Shown here in pieces: positions 24,245 to 35,199 of a DNA stretch of 64,000 nt (position 1 is its first letter; each line of letters starts with the position of its first letter). Below the pieces are notes generated by a model, which worked only from the letters and a program-made list of their open reading frames with translations, did no database searches and had not been told where the DNA came from. The stretch is from Ornithodoros turicata. Taxonomy: Eukaryota > Arthropoda > Arachnida > Ixodida > Argasidae. Both the position numbers and the translations under genes were made by a program. The stretch lies in the NCBI RefSeq assembly GCF_037126465.1, contig NC_088201.1, positions 227,298,016-227,362,015 of the forward strand, read 5' to 3'.

Positions 24245-27200
24245 GTAACACATGTAGCATACGCTGTAACATTTCACTGTACAGTAAAACAACAAAACTC
24301 TGTTCTACATATCAGCAGCACCCGTCATGAGCCACCTCCCTTAACATATTTGCTGCGACGAGCAGTGTTGAGAAACAGAAAGCGTGCACACCAAGAGTTC
24401 TCAATTGTTCCCTTCAGTAAGCACTTATTCACGTTGCAGTTACATAGCAACGACGTACAACAGTGTCAACAATAGTAATGACATGCAAGAAATCCAGCGG
24501 TGATGCGGTCTTGGTTAAATATAAACTTCCATGAACTAGACTACAGTTCTTCTCAGCCGTTCCACGACAAATGAAACACAGGTGCCGCTCGAACCTCCCT
24601 AAGATTTTTGTGAATTTTCTTGGTGGTTCCTTAGAACTGAGAAAGCAAGAAAATGTTGTTTTCTGACAACGACATTGACCTTCATGGGATGCAGAGCCCC
24701 TTCAAAGCAGTGTTTGGTAAAAGCCTCTGCAGCTTTGAGCAGACATTATGGCCCCATAAGAGCTTGTAAGAAAACGTCTTATTTGATAGGTGAGAGCAAG
24801 ATAAGAGAGGTAAGCAATTTTTGTCATCTCACTCAACGGGCTCGACGCTTGTGACATGCACAAAATTTGCAAAGGCTGTGCAAGGTTATCAATTTTTTGC
24901 AATATTAAATTATCAAATTTCTTACTCAATTATTTTTCGAGAAGCACACAAAAACAAAAACCAGTGCCACGAGAGCACTGTTAGCCGCAGTAAAACAGAA
25001 GGAAGAGTTCGAAATTCAGAAAAACACACAGGAGGTCGGGATACAAGCGTGATCAAGGTGTCGTTCAATGCATCGTCTTCCTAGCAAGATGTGGAAAAAA
25101 TATCTTTAGGTGCATTTTGTTAACTTAAAATAGTATTTTTTTCTATTGCAGCGAAGTGAACTTCGCAAAGTTGTATGCACGCTGAGGTTCATAGTAGCGA
25201 GTAAAAAATGTAGTGCTTAACTCACTAATTGGTCGCATAATGGAACAGCAAATAATGGGTACACACAAGTGTTTCCCTCCTTCGAGATCAGGTAATTATG
25301 CAGTACACGCCCGTGAATCTTGTCACCTTGTGCGCCAATGAAAGTTTTAGTCAGCTCCCAGTGTTGGTAAGTGAAAGGTAATGGAAGACGTCAAGATATG
25401 GCTTAATAGAACCCTATGGTTGCTTTTGTCCGTGGTCGCATCTGTCCCTTGAGTCGTTGACATAAGTAAAGTAATGAACAGTTCACGGCATGAACAATCA
25501 CGCAGCACTGCCTGCACCCAGGTTCAGATCTAGAGTGGTGGTCCAGGGATCTGAACCCCCTCTACTCCAGACTTGAACATAGGGTTTAGTGGACCATTCC
25601 CAGCGTGCACGTTTACATAGCGGACCCCCCCCCCCCCCCCCCCCCCCTCAGGGGAAAATCATAGAACCGTCCCTGCCTGCACCGAACACAAGCACATCAA
25701 GTTTCATTCGTGTTTTCGTGTCATTCGTTCGTTTATTCTTTTTCTCCATGTGTGTGTTAAATTTCTCCTGTATTAGAAACAAATTAGCATCATTTCAGCT
25801 GTAACACCTAAACATGACTATGTTCATAAATCTTCCTTATTAGTAGCCGTAATGTATTAATTTTCGTTTTGCTCTTTCCTTGTGAATCTACAGTGCGGAT
25901 GTTATTGTTAGAGAGACACTTTGTCTGCACAGGTGTTGTCACTTTCGATATTAAATAAGTCATCTAGGGGCACTTCTGTTGTGCACATGGCTATGATGCT
26001 GTGTTATTCGGGCTGTCTCCATTTACATCATTTTCGTCTTGTACACCAGGAAAAGTTATTTCAGAGAAACAAGGGAGGGTTTACGAGATGCCATGCAATG
26101 TGGAGACACCTTAGTGCAAAACATGATCCCTAAACATCAGTTCAGGAGGACCTGTGACTTTTCATATTGTTCCTTTTAACCTGATTTGTCCAGTGAAACA
26201 GCGGTCACAAGGGGGCAAGTTACCAGTTTTTAGTGAGTTGGACTGTGAAAGTCAAGATCTAGGTAAAGGAAGAAGGTGAAAAGGCCCGGATCTCCTGGAA
26301 AGTATCACATAATGAGCAGTAATAATGCGTCTGTCCTCTAACGCCCGGAAAAGTTTATTTGATGTAACTATCCCTGCACGCAAGATGAACAGGGAAAATG
26401 TGTTAGACACGGCTTGAATAACACAGTATCACAGCTTTGTACACAACAAAATGCTCCGAAAATGCTCCGAAAATGCTTATTCGATAGTGAGAGTGACAGA
26501 ACCCATGACTGGCAAAATTTTTCCCTTATACGTACATCTCAACTGCTTGCGCGCAAAGCGAACACATCGTACATCAGAGCTACTGAGTAAGTTTTATATA
26601 TGTGTAAGAGGAGTAGACAGGTAAACAAATCTGCTTCCAGTGCTGAAAATACACACATGCAAAGACAGAAAAAAAATGTAGCAATTGTACAACCTGAAGA
26701 ACTTTACTGGTGAAAGCATTATCAGTGTGTGTTTGGCTCATGCAGTACCTGATCAGTGTCCATATCGTGACTCTACTGATGTCAACGGCTCAAGTAACGG
26801 ATGCCGTATGCCACACAGCAAAAAATCACACACATAACACCACAAAGCCTGAATGGACACTTGTCTCATGTCTCTCCTTATCTCTCACTTACACCAGCAC
26901 CGCACGCGAGCTGGCTAAAAGTTTCGTTTGAGCACAAGTTGGCCGGATTGAGGAGCGCTCACAGTACAACCATAAGGCCTCGAAGGAGGGAACCACATAT
27001 TTGCAATCGTTATTTGCTGTTCAATAATGTGACTGCTTAGTGTTCTCTTTCCATCTAGTGTTTTGCGAGTTACCCGCTCAGTTGTCCATTCGCTACGATG
27101 TGTCGCAGTGCGTATACGTACACGTTTACGAAGTTACCTGTACTTAAAAAAATATTTGGTTTTATCAAAAAGTACCTCTGAGATTTTTTCTCTATGTCTT

Positions 27201-27870
27201 GCTGCGAAGATGATATATCGAACTGCACCTTGATCATACTTCTATCCTGACCTCCTCACGCCGAATTTTTGGAACAAAAATGTGCATTTTGTGAAATTTT
27301 CAGAACTGCCTGATTCTTTACTGCAGCATACGCCATCAACACTGGATTTTCCTTTTGTGCTTAAAGTACAACGCCACAGATATTCTCCAAAACAACTCTC
27401 TCCTATCGAATGAGACGCTTGCTAAGGTGGTCCGTGCCTTATGTTGCCATAATGTCTGTTCAACAAACAGTTCTCGCCAAGCACCACATCTTTGAGGAGC
27501 TCGGCGTCCCCTCAAGACCAATGTTTTGTTGCTTTAGGAGTCCTAAGGAACCAACAAAAAGTTAATATAAAATTCTAGGGGGGGGGGGGAGAAGGAGTGG
27601 CACCCCTAGATCACTTGGCGTGGAATGGCCCTTCTGCTTGTTTGAGGAACACTCGTGACACCTCAAGAAATATCGTCTGTTATACATGAAAACATCTGTT
27701 CAGTACGTTTCACACCTGGATTCGTTGCACATAATTGCTGTGCAGAGATTGAGTTCAGTCATCAATGGTACATTTTACTGTTATCAAAACTGACACTAGA
27801 ATCGAAGGAATCATGGTTTAACACTAATAAGGTCTACAAGACCACATGCCAACTTATGGAAGGAATACAC
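24245..27870. other. Large intron of the minus-strand gene
   Basis: No additional exon could be fitted between the phase-compatible exons 4 and 5. Contains a 23-base C run at 25625-25647 and a 12-base G run at 27578-27589. Open frames here have no recognisable domain. Confidence 0.5.
25625..25647 (+). repeat. C homopolymer (23 C)
   Basis: An uninterrupted C run, the longest in the window. Exact length is uncertain in assemblies. Confidence 0.9.
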
Positions 27871-27874
27871 ATAC

Positions 27875-27961
27875 ATATCCTGTCCCAGTGACATCGGCAA
27901 GCTGAGGGTAGCGCAGAAGTAGCTGGTTCACAGCTTTGAAATAAATTTCTTTGATGGGTAC
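27875..27961 (-). pseudogene. SAMD3-like gene, exon 4, frameshifted
   Basis: Acceptor TCTTTCAG, donor TAT/GTATGTG. Continuing the phase of exon 3 reads YPSKKFISK and then hits a stop; the other frame gives AVNQLLLRYPQLADVTGTGY, the conserved block. The switch point is about 27942-27933. One base appears to be missing. Confidence 0.6.
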
Positions 27962-28052
27962 CTGAAAGAAAAGGAAGAGTGTTCTGAATCGTCCTTGCTC
28001 TTATAGGTTCCAACTGCACAAAGTGCTCACTAAGCTCTTTTAGGAAACGCAC

Positions 28053-28202
28053 ATCGTGAAGTTGTTCGTGGAATGGTAGATAACACCTACTATCTTCTTG
28101 TGCACTGATGAATTCAAGTCTTCCCCGATACTGATAGCATTATATAATGCACCAAAATTTGGGAGAGAGAACGCATTCCCGTCATCATCTGACGCAGCGG
28201 TC
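28053..28202 (-). pseudogene. SAMD3-like gene, exon 3
   Basis: Open frame contains FSLPNFGALYNAISIGEDL and ends at an AT/GTGCGT donor. The acceptor is CAATTGCAG. The coding phase requires one extra base relative to exon 2, so either a small lesion or an unseen intervening exon (28203-28526) exists. Confidence 0.5.
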
Positions 28203-28526
28203 CTGCAATTGGATGGCCAAAAGTATAAAAACTGACACACAATACACCGTAACGTAAAGTGCTGCTGCCTCGTTTCACCAACCACGGTTAACGTTTAAAT
28301 CACACCAGAAAAGGGAGGGTGATAAAACGTTTTTACCTGGAGACCAAAAATTAGAGGCCATTATTGCTACTGCCCATACCCGTCACACGTGTTGAGGTTT
28401 CTGGTGCGATCACATATTGCATTTCAACTTGATGCGGCTCCTGCGTCTATATTTCACAGCACATGTTTCATTTCCCAAACAGCATACACAAAGAAAGAAC
28501 AGTGGACATATATCATTCGGTCATAC

Positions 28527-28667
28527 CTGCTGCGCTGGTGCATCGTGAGTTATGAAAACGATGTCCTGGCCCATTGCTGGCTGCTCAGAAACTCGGATGC
28601 GAGACATGTGGGGAATCTCGTCAGTTTCTGAACGTTCTATGTGCTCTTGGAAGTCTTTATCGAATAT
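28527..28667 (-). pseudogene. SAMD3-like gene, exon 2
   Basis: Forty-seven codons, acceptor TCTGTCCAG and donor CAG/GTATGA. Begins IFDKDFQEHIERSETDEIPH and joins exon 1 in phase 0 over a 63-bp intron, close to the minimum for arthropods. Confidence 0.6.
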
Positions 28668-28730
28668 CTGGACAGAAGACACGCAATTTATCAGACGAAC
28701 ACTTCCATACGTTACATAGGAGCAGCTTAC

Positions 28731-28880
28731 CTGGTACCTGCTCGTGTCACCAGCGTATGAGGTTGAGGCGTAAGACAAAATTGCCTTTTTGAGTCCAGCT
28801 AATGAAGGCGTTTTTAGTATGCATTTTCGTTTCAGGCCGCCAGGCATGACTTCCACAAGGCAAGTGACTTCTTCCATCAT
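28731..28880 (-). pseudogene. SAMD3-like gene, exon 1
   Basis: Fifty codons from ATG (28880) to a CAG/GTAAGC donor at 28731/28730. Begins MMEEVTCLVEVMPGG. The region resembles the N-terminal ubiquitin/PB1-like part of this family (inference). Fully open. Confidence 0.55.
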
Positions 28881-28884
28881 AGAT

Positions 28885-28950
28885 GCCCGGCCCTGCCCGC
28901 GGTGCTGGCGTATTTTGTCGGCCCGGGCTCGGCCCGGCCCGGAGCAGGGC
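28885..28950. other. GC-rich segment upstream of exon 1
   Basis: CCCGG/GGCCC-rich sequence directly upstream of the minus-strand start codon at 28880, in otherwise AT-rich DNA. It may be a promoter-proximal element or a simple GGCCCGG repeat. No TATA or other motif was recognised. Confidence 0.3.
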
Positions 28951-29040
28951 TCTAAACACTGGTAAGGGTGTAAAACAATTTAGTGTGTAATGCGAGTGGC
29001 ATCTCGGTGATGGAATTCGAGTACATTCGGCATGCTCTTG

Positions 29041-29088
29041 ATATTATTATTAGTATTGTTGTTGTTATGATGATGATGATGATGATGC
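29041..29088 (+). repeat. Compound trinucleotide microsatellite
   Basis: ATT, GTT and ATG repeats follow one another without interruption. Confidence 0.9.
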
Positions 29089-29099
29089 GTGGTTTGTAT

Positions 29100-30155
29100 G
29101 TGAAAATCACACACAAATAATTGGTCCCGGGGGTAAGACGTGCGACCACGCCTCGCACAAATGAATCTTACATAAGATGAGCAATACCGCAGAGATACAC
29201 AGTAGTGACATACTGTGCTCAAGCGGAACCCACTTATACACAACCCTATGCCGGGGCCATGATGGGCCTTCTCGCGCCCCGAAAGATTTGCAGTTAGAGG
29301 CTCCTATCATGCACACCAAAAGCATAATGAATAATACTTTCGGGGTGATTATGCTGGTACAAAACGGTTGTGTGGCGATCGGAAGACACCACATAATCAT
29401 CGTTCTTTATCATCGTCTATGGTGAAACGAGTCTCCTTGCCTTCCAGAGATGATTGCCTGCAAATTAACTCATTCAAGTTATACGCGTAGGAAGCCAAGG
29501 CGCCTCAGTCTCATCAGAACATGAGTAACTAAACCAAAACAGTCATGTCCTGCTATAACATAATGCCAAGCATGATGGCCACTGGGAGGAGATCAAGTAT
29601 GAACGCTCGCAAGATGAGAAAAATCTCACGTTGACGCGCCTGTCCAATTTCGTCTTCAAGGTCAGCTTTGCAGAATCGTCATGGAAGACACCACCGCTTT
29701 CAATGCGTACGAACATCCGATACGGCAAGCACTTCAAGGCCTGGGTAAACTAGCATATGAAAGTTTTCTGCAAGTCGCATTTTAGCCTCACTGTTCCAAT
29801 ACGTTCACTTTCTGATATATGTTATTTCGATATTGCGCGCGAAAAGGAAATGTATTGTGGTGTACTGCATAGCGGTGAAATATAGAACTGTGGTTTCACC
29901 AAAGACGATGATGAGCTTTACTCTGGAAACATTTCACCTTAACAAAACGAGCAAATACCTTCCCGAAAATGCTGCTCTTTCTTCTACGATGATGCGTCCA
30001 ACGTTTCACCCGCTATAATGACCGCTCCCCCTGTTTTTGAAACTGTCATATCCACTAGAGATTGAGTGCATGGTAAATTATCATGAGATTCGCGTTGTTG
30101 TCACAGTTGTCTCACTCTGGTCTCGCACTTTTGCCCGAAATGTAACTAAGAGTGC
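29100..30155. other. No supported gene
   Basis: A plus-strand stretch near 29570-29755 is open and contains HDGHWEEIKYERSQDEK, with no recognised family or splice chain. Nothing else seen. Confidence 0.4.
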
Positions 30156-30159
30156 ATTA

Positions 30160-30315
30160 ATGAACTTTAGATAGTTAAGTTATTTTTATAGTTGCATATC
30201 TTCGAGAGGATGTGGGCCTGGCCGCAGAACTCGACTGCAAAAATGCTGCTCTCACGGCTCTCGTGGCTTTTAATTTAAAAAATCTGTAGCCAATTAAAAA
30301 AAAACCTCTCTATAT
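30160..30315. repeat. Dispersed repeat, related to 60720-60890
   Basis: Shares a diverged block (CTTCGAGA, then GGC-GCCTAGCC-like, then GAACTC-A-TGCAA) in the same order with 60720-60890. Ends in A-rich sequence. Family unknown. Confidence 0.35.
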
Positions 30316-30536
30316 ATTCGTATCTCTGAATGTTTACCGTACTTTACCAGATATGGCAAAAGATTACGTTGTTCTCCACCACAAGAAATAATACGGATAC
30401 GGCCCAGAAATACAATACAGCAACACTGCAACATTTCATCTAGTAGTTGCTCTGATCATGGAATTCGTCTTGTATCATGGTGTTTGGTATTGTTCACGCA
30501 GGCTAAATTCCGCAGTTAAAATGTTTACCCACGGGC

Positions 30537-30665
30537 TTGCCACACTGAACCAATATTGTCAGTGTCATTGTCTCAATATCGGGCCATGTTGCACGACCAA
30601 TCTTGAACCAATATAACTTATATCGGTTATCAATTTTGGACCGATATTGGACCAATGATGGCGTT
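30537..30665. repeat. ATATTGG-type short-word repeat block
   Basis: Irregular iteration of CCAATATTG, CAATATCGG, TATATCGG and CGATATTGG words on both strands. It belongs to the same word family as 34290-34376 and 38863-39055, but is more diverged. Confidence 0.6.
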
Positions 30666-30739
30666 CCGCTTGGGTTACGTGTCCGTGGAGAAAAACAGAA
30701 TTCGCACGTCTGCACATGCGCAGTGGATGGGCGGATGAA

Positions 30740-31090
30740 TAGTTGCTGCAAAATGTGCGCACGAACTCTCTCCACCTACTCCACCGACCACAAAACACAC
30801 CACGCCATTCTCTGTGGATGGGCAACTCTTCACCGGATGCCTCCGCACGTTTTATCGCCGCACACGTTGCAACGCTGTCTTGCAGGCGTGCTTTGGAGCC
30901 ACCTCCCCTGGCGAATGCCACTCCCGCAACTGCACACTACAATCAGCGGGACACGAACGACTTCATGGCGTCGTTGTCGCACTGCTACAGTGGTATTCCG
31001 CCCGTGTGCCTGTGCTACCTGACCAGCATTTTCTGCCTCGATGGCCTGTAGACTGGTACACGGATCACCTACGTCCATCGCGTCGGTAGT
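30740..31090. other. CpG-rich segment with overlapping open frames
   Basis: Three overlapping plus frames and one minus frame are open for 80-139 codons, which reflects GC-rich composition rather than a gene. No domain recognised. Confidence 0.3.
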
Positions 31091-31514
31091 ATCCCTGGGT
31101 TGATTTCCGGTGGACGATGGTTTCGCACGGTTTCACGCATGATTTTGCATGGTTTGACACGCAAATGGGATTTTTTTAGCAAGGTATGAAATGGAGCAAC
31201 CACGAACGCAGAATTGAGGCTCACGAAGTACATCATCGAGGCCATTCGAATTTTTATTCGATGTGAGCTCTAGATGATATTTTCACTGCGCAATGCCTGC
31301 TCACTCGTTTTTCGCACTCATCCACACATCTTTCGAAGTTGTGCGAAGTCGAGAAGAATAAGCTCGAGAGCCACTCAAGATAGGGGTTGCAATGTCATTC
31401 GCTCAGCCCTTTCACGGTGCTCGAGTTGGGTTCCAGACACGCCTGACAGGAATTATTGTTCTCTTTGAGGTGTTGTTTCACGTGTGGGCACATGAAGAGT
31501 TTGCTTAGCGTTGT

Positions 31515-31965
31515 TAAAGGAACTGAAAATATGAACGCATTGAGACTTGAGCATGAAAACGTTCAAATGTGCAAAACGCTCCGTTGAAATCGGCGTATTT
31601 TTAAAGAATCGAATTTGAAATATTGCATGTCCCGTGAGCTGGTGGTAAGCTGTCAGGCTGGCGACGGCTTCATCACCGGGCCCTCTGCTGAGGACGTATG
31701 CAATATGCGGGCTCTCACTTGCAAATCCGGCAAAACCGAAAACAGTTGATCTGTTTCAACATCGACAATGTCGCAGATTCTGAGAGCACCAGGACTTCAT
31801 ATTCTGTATCTAAGCAGGCTTCTGTTCGTACGATTGCACGCTGGAACGTTTGTGCGTTCCGACAAGATCATCTGTGTGGCCGTCGTCCATACCAACAGCC
31901 ACGGTGCCAAGAGCTAACCGTGTTTAGAACACGGACTGCTGAGAGAAATTTACAAGTGCTCCAAG
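31515..31965 (+). repeat. TTAAAGG-type interspersed repeat, copy A
   Basis: Begins GTTGTTAAAGGAACTGAAAA and aligns over ~450 bp with 34738-35190 (shared landmarks: TTCAAAT, CTCCG-TGAAAT, TTGCATGTCC, GAGGACG-ATG-AATA, CTTCTGTTCGT-CG). No protein coded. The family name is unknown to me; similar repeats starting TTAAAGGGAC are abundant in ticks (recollection). Confidence 0.7.
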
Positions 31966-31969
31966 AACA

Positions 31970-33460
31970 TTCGTGGTCCTCAGGATGCTATCAAAGTGTC
32001 GTCATGTCCTCGTCCGTGATACGGTGAACTGAGGAGGTCCACAGTCTGTCATCGTAGGAGCTTCAGTGATTGTCATCTGCATACATCCTGTGGTCTTCAA
32101 CCGGAGGACAAGTGCAGGAGAACATTATTTTAATACCTGTTTAGAGTAATCAAGTTCCATCTTATTTATCTTTGCCAAATGCAGTCAAAGAAGCTGTGCT
32201 CACGTATAAATAGTAGCTCTTCCACAAGGAGTAATAGGTAAGCTCGGAGAGTTGCGGCCGGTGCAGGATAGTCTCATTGTCAATGCCGCATCAGTTTTTC
32301 TTTTTTCTAAGTCATAAACGTACCTAAAAACGTGACTTAAATGACCGCAAAGTTGTACGTCTAGCCTCATTTGGATTAATGTAACCGTGTTTAGGTCTGC
32401 ACCGAGTATTCCCATAGCGTAACACGAAGTCTACCGTCGAGACATTTGACGTATCGCACTGACCTTTGTATCTCCGATTTATTTTGGCTCATGAAAGCCC
32501 ACGCTTTCTTGCTTGGTTGCTTTACGTGCAAGAAGCATATTCAACTCGGCACAACCGCACCAGCAAAGAATCAGGACAGATAAATAATGAATAAAAATAC
32601 GAAATAGTGACGCTGCAAAAAGAGGTAATATGTATCTTTGTGTTGGCGGAGTATTGTGCGCTTCCTTAAGCTCAAGAGATTACATTACCTCTAACCTACT
32701 TAATCAAGCCTACATTAATATCTAAATTAACTGACCTAACTAATCTAGGGCGCGTAATGTAGTTATCCGAAATGACTGTTTCGGTTGTTTCGGTTTGTCT
32801 ACTGCGCGACGCATTACGTCAACGACACGACTGTGCTACACCAAAAAGACACTTTCGATGGCGATATTTCATATAAATCGCGCTAAACGCACACCTCTCT
32901 AAAACAACACTACTTACGATTATACGAGCCCTTTTTTTTTTCTTTCATGCTGATAGGATAATCTTTTCTGGGACCATTATTTATGAAACAGTTTTTGCCC
33001 CGAACCCAGCATGAGATATTATGCATGGTTGCTGTGGAACTCACATCGCCTCTTAGTTTTCACCATCTCCATCAGTTTTCCGACACAGCTTGTCAGGCTC
33101 ACAGGGCGAAAAGTGGTCAGGGCATTTGGGAGTTTGCTGGCTTCAGGACGGGAACTAATGCCTCCTTTCAGGTCAGCATCCCTGGTAGGGTCGCTGGAGC
33201 AAGGGATTTATAATAAACATGAAGAGGCGATTTCATTCAGATGGGGTCCTAACCTTTGTATCTCCGATTTCTTTTAAAATTGTTCATCTGATAGGCCTGT
33301 CTGTACCATGAATATCATAACTGATCCCACATAGAAATAGGATATAAATTTCTGCAGGTAACGGGGCGAAATCTGTGCGCTTCCTTACTCACCTGTTTCG
33401 TCAACTTTCGAGCACTGCATCCCCGCACTCATAGCTTACAACAAGAAAATAGATTTCGTG
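31970..33460. other. No supported gene
   Basis: The phrase CCTTTGTATCTCCGATTT occurs near 32462 and again near 33249, and TGTGCGCTTCCTTA near 32655 and 33372, suggesting an old local duplication. No coding signal. Confidence 0.4.
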
Positions 33461-33467
33461 GTCCGCC

Positions 33468-34735
33468 TCATTCTGAACTTTCACTCTGCGAGATAATTTC
33501 AGTTCCTGATGAGAGGCTAATTGTCTTTAAATTGTCTGTAAATGCAAAACCCATCTTTGATTCTAGTAAAAAAAAGTATTCCAAGAAGAAAATGTAGGCT
33601 TTCTCATTATAGTTCACTTCCTCATCTGGCTTCAACATCCTTAACCATTTTCGCAGATACCTCCCGAAAAGCGGCTCACTCGGGCTTTTATCCGCAAATG
33701 TGTCAGGAGCAGCTCGATAGGAAAACGAAAAGTTCCAGACGATGTTGCAATGACCTTCTGCGTAACTTTTTTCTTCTAGCACTTGCATTAACGGTGACTG
33801 TTTCAAGGTTTCTACAGTTCTTTCCACTGGTCTGTCTGTTGCGAAATGCACGGTGGTGTTAATGCATGCTCAATGCCATTCAACTTTTAAAAATTAGCAA
33901 ACACTTCAGCAAAGGACAAAATCAGCAAACATTTCAGACCGCAACTGCGGTCTGTTATCAGTGACAACTTGTCTTGGTAGTCCATATGAAGCAAAAATGG
34001 ACCTTACAGTTTGCACTGTTTTCTGGGCAGTCGTGCTAGACTTTATTTTCACCTCCAACCACTTTAAAAATGTATCCACCAGTAACTAAACCTTCTCTGC
34101 GAAATCGGTAAGCACTCTTTCCCAACGAACTGTAGACACGGACCGTGATTACAAAGCGACAGACGGTGATGCTGGTCGAATACTTTGACATATCACGCAA
34201 CTTTGTACTCGCTGCATAACTTGTTCATCGACGCCTGGCCACCAAACAATGGTTTTTGCAAAAGATTTCATTTTGCAAACTCCAGGGTGTTGTTCATGCA
34301 ACCAATATTGGACCCGTGTCGCCAATGACCACCCAATATGGGCGCGATATTGTGTGCTGCTTGCGTTGCTGTTAGGGGATCTACTCTAATAGGAGAAAAG
34401 TAGTGTAATTCTTCTTGGTCTTTCGCCACATTTGGAAGCGGTAGTCTAGAAAGACCATAAACATTTGGTAGGGTTCTTCCTCTACGATACTCGATCTTGA
34501 TGTGGTATGTTGGGAGAATGTTTAACCAACGGTGTACTCTTCCCACCGCTACACTGCTTGTATGTCGATACGGATCAAATGCGTGGCTAGTGCTTGGTGG
34601 TCAGTTATGATGGTAAACATCCTGCCCTAGCTTTTCTGAAACTTGTTTACGCCAAATATAATGGTGAATGCTTCTTTTTCTATATGAGGATAATTACGCT
34701 CACAACGTACGAGAAGCATATTCTGTCGGTTTCAG
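33468..34735 (-). pseudogene. Ty3/Gypsy pol remnant (RNase H and integrase)
   Basis: Read right to left, an LTR-retrotransposon polyprotein of the Gypsy group. RNase H traces (TEYASRTL at 34735, KEAFTIIFGVNKF near 34670) are followed by the linker RVHRWLNILPTYHIKIEYRR near 34530 and SRLPLP. Integrase follows: a CVIC half of the zinc finger near 34185, a core with LVDTFLKWLEV near 34070 and YGLPRQVVTDN near 33975, and C-terminal VETLKQSPLMQVLEEKSY near 33810. Several stops and frame changes make it dead. A short ATATTGG-type repeat interrupts it at 34290-34376, between the RNase H linker and the integrase zinc finger. The RNase H side ends where a TTAAAGG-type repeat begins. No LTR was identified. 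Confidence 0.85.
34290..34376 (-). repeat. ATATTGG repeat inserted in the Gypsy remnant
   Basis: On the minus strand this runs GCAAGCAGCACACAATAT onward to ACGGGTCCAATATTGG. It matches the start of the block at 38863 over ~60 bp with few changes. The Gypsy coding similarity resumes on both sides, so it is an insertion. Confidence 0.75.
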
Positions 34736-34737
34736 TG

Positions 34738-35190
34738 TGTTGTTAAAGGGACCGAAAAGTGAATATAAACCTATCGAAACGCAACGAAAAGCTTGAACCT
34801 TCAAAAGTTCAAATATCAAAGAACTCCGCTGAAATTGCTGTAGTTTTTCTATAATCGAATTTGCCATAATTGCATGTCCAGGGACATAGTAGGAAGCCGA
34901 GCAGTCTGTCAACAATTGCATGACACCGCGCCATCTGTCGAGGACGCATGTAATACGCGCCATTTCGTTTGCTAATCCGGCGAAAGCGAAAATGGCAGTG
35001 GGCGTTTGTGACCACTTTCTGTGTCGATAATGTCGAGCCTCTTTAACATCAGTGCGCTGGTATTCCGCATTTGAGAACTGTCGCTCACACAGAACTTCTG
35101 TTCGTGCGTTAGCGTGGTGGAAATTGTGTGCCACTGGTGTGTGCTTCGAAGCAGAAGATTCCTGGTCCAGAGATTAACCGGTGTTGCATT
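34738..35190 (+). repeat. TTAAAGG-type interspersed repeat, copy B
   Basis: Begins TGTTAAAGGGACCGAAAAG directly at the end of the Gypsy RNase H similarity. Homologous to 31515-31965 in the same orientation. Confidence 0.7.
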
Positions 35191-35199
35191 CGTCCTCAC

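Larger units (their letters stand above)
20371..28880 (-). pseudogene. Multi-exon gene or pseudogene, SAMD3-like family
   Basis: Eight minus-strand exon-like blocks in consistent order: 28880-28731, 28667-28527, 28202-28053, 27961-27875, 24239-24060, 21019-20804, 20711-20571 and 20456-20371. Nearly all have GT donors and AG acceptors. The block containing LADVTGTGY then LRNKFKNQRRKM, followed by MDATFKRR, INTVRQQFPYL and QFLKEYERL, resembles the body of fish and tick proteins annotated as sterile alpha motif domain-containing 3-like; no function is known for those. The start at 28880 is the first ATG of an open block beginning MMEEVTCLVEV. Three lesions break it: a frameshift in exon 4, a TAA in exon 5 and a TGA in exon 6. 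The exon 2/3 phase also does not match. Intact introns show it is not a processed copy. A duplicated pseudogene or assembly errors would explain this. A LINE sits in intron 5. Confidence 0.6.

Noticed and set aside
30603..31022. A 139-codon plus-strand ORF
   Set aside because: Starts inside the ATATTGG repeat and lies in CpG-rich DNA where several frames are open.
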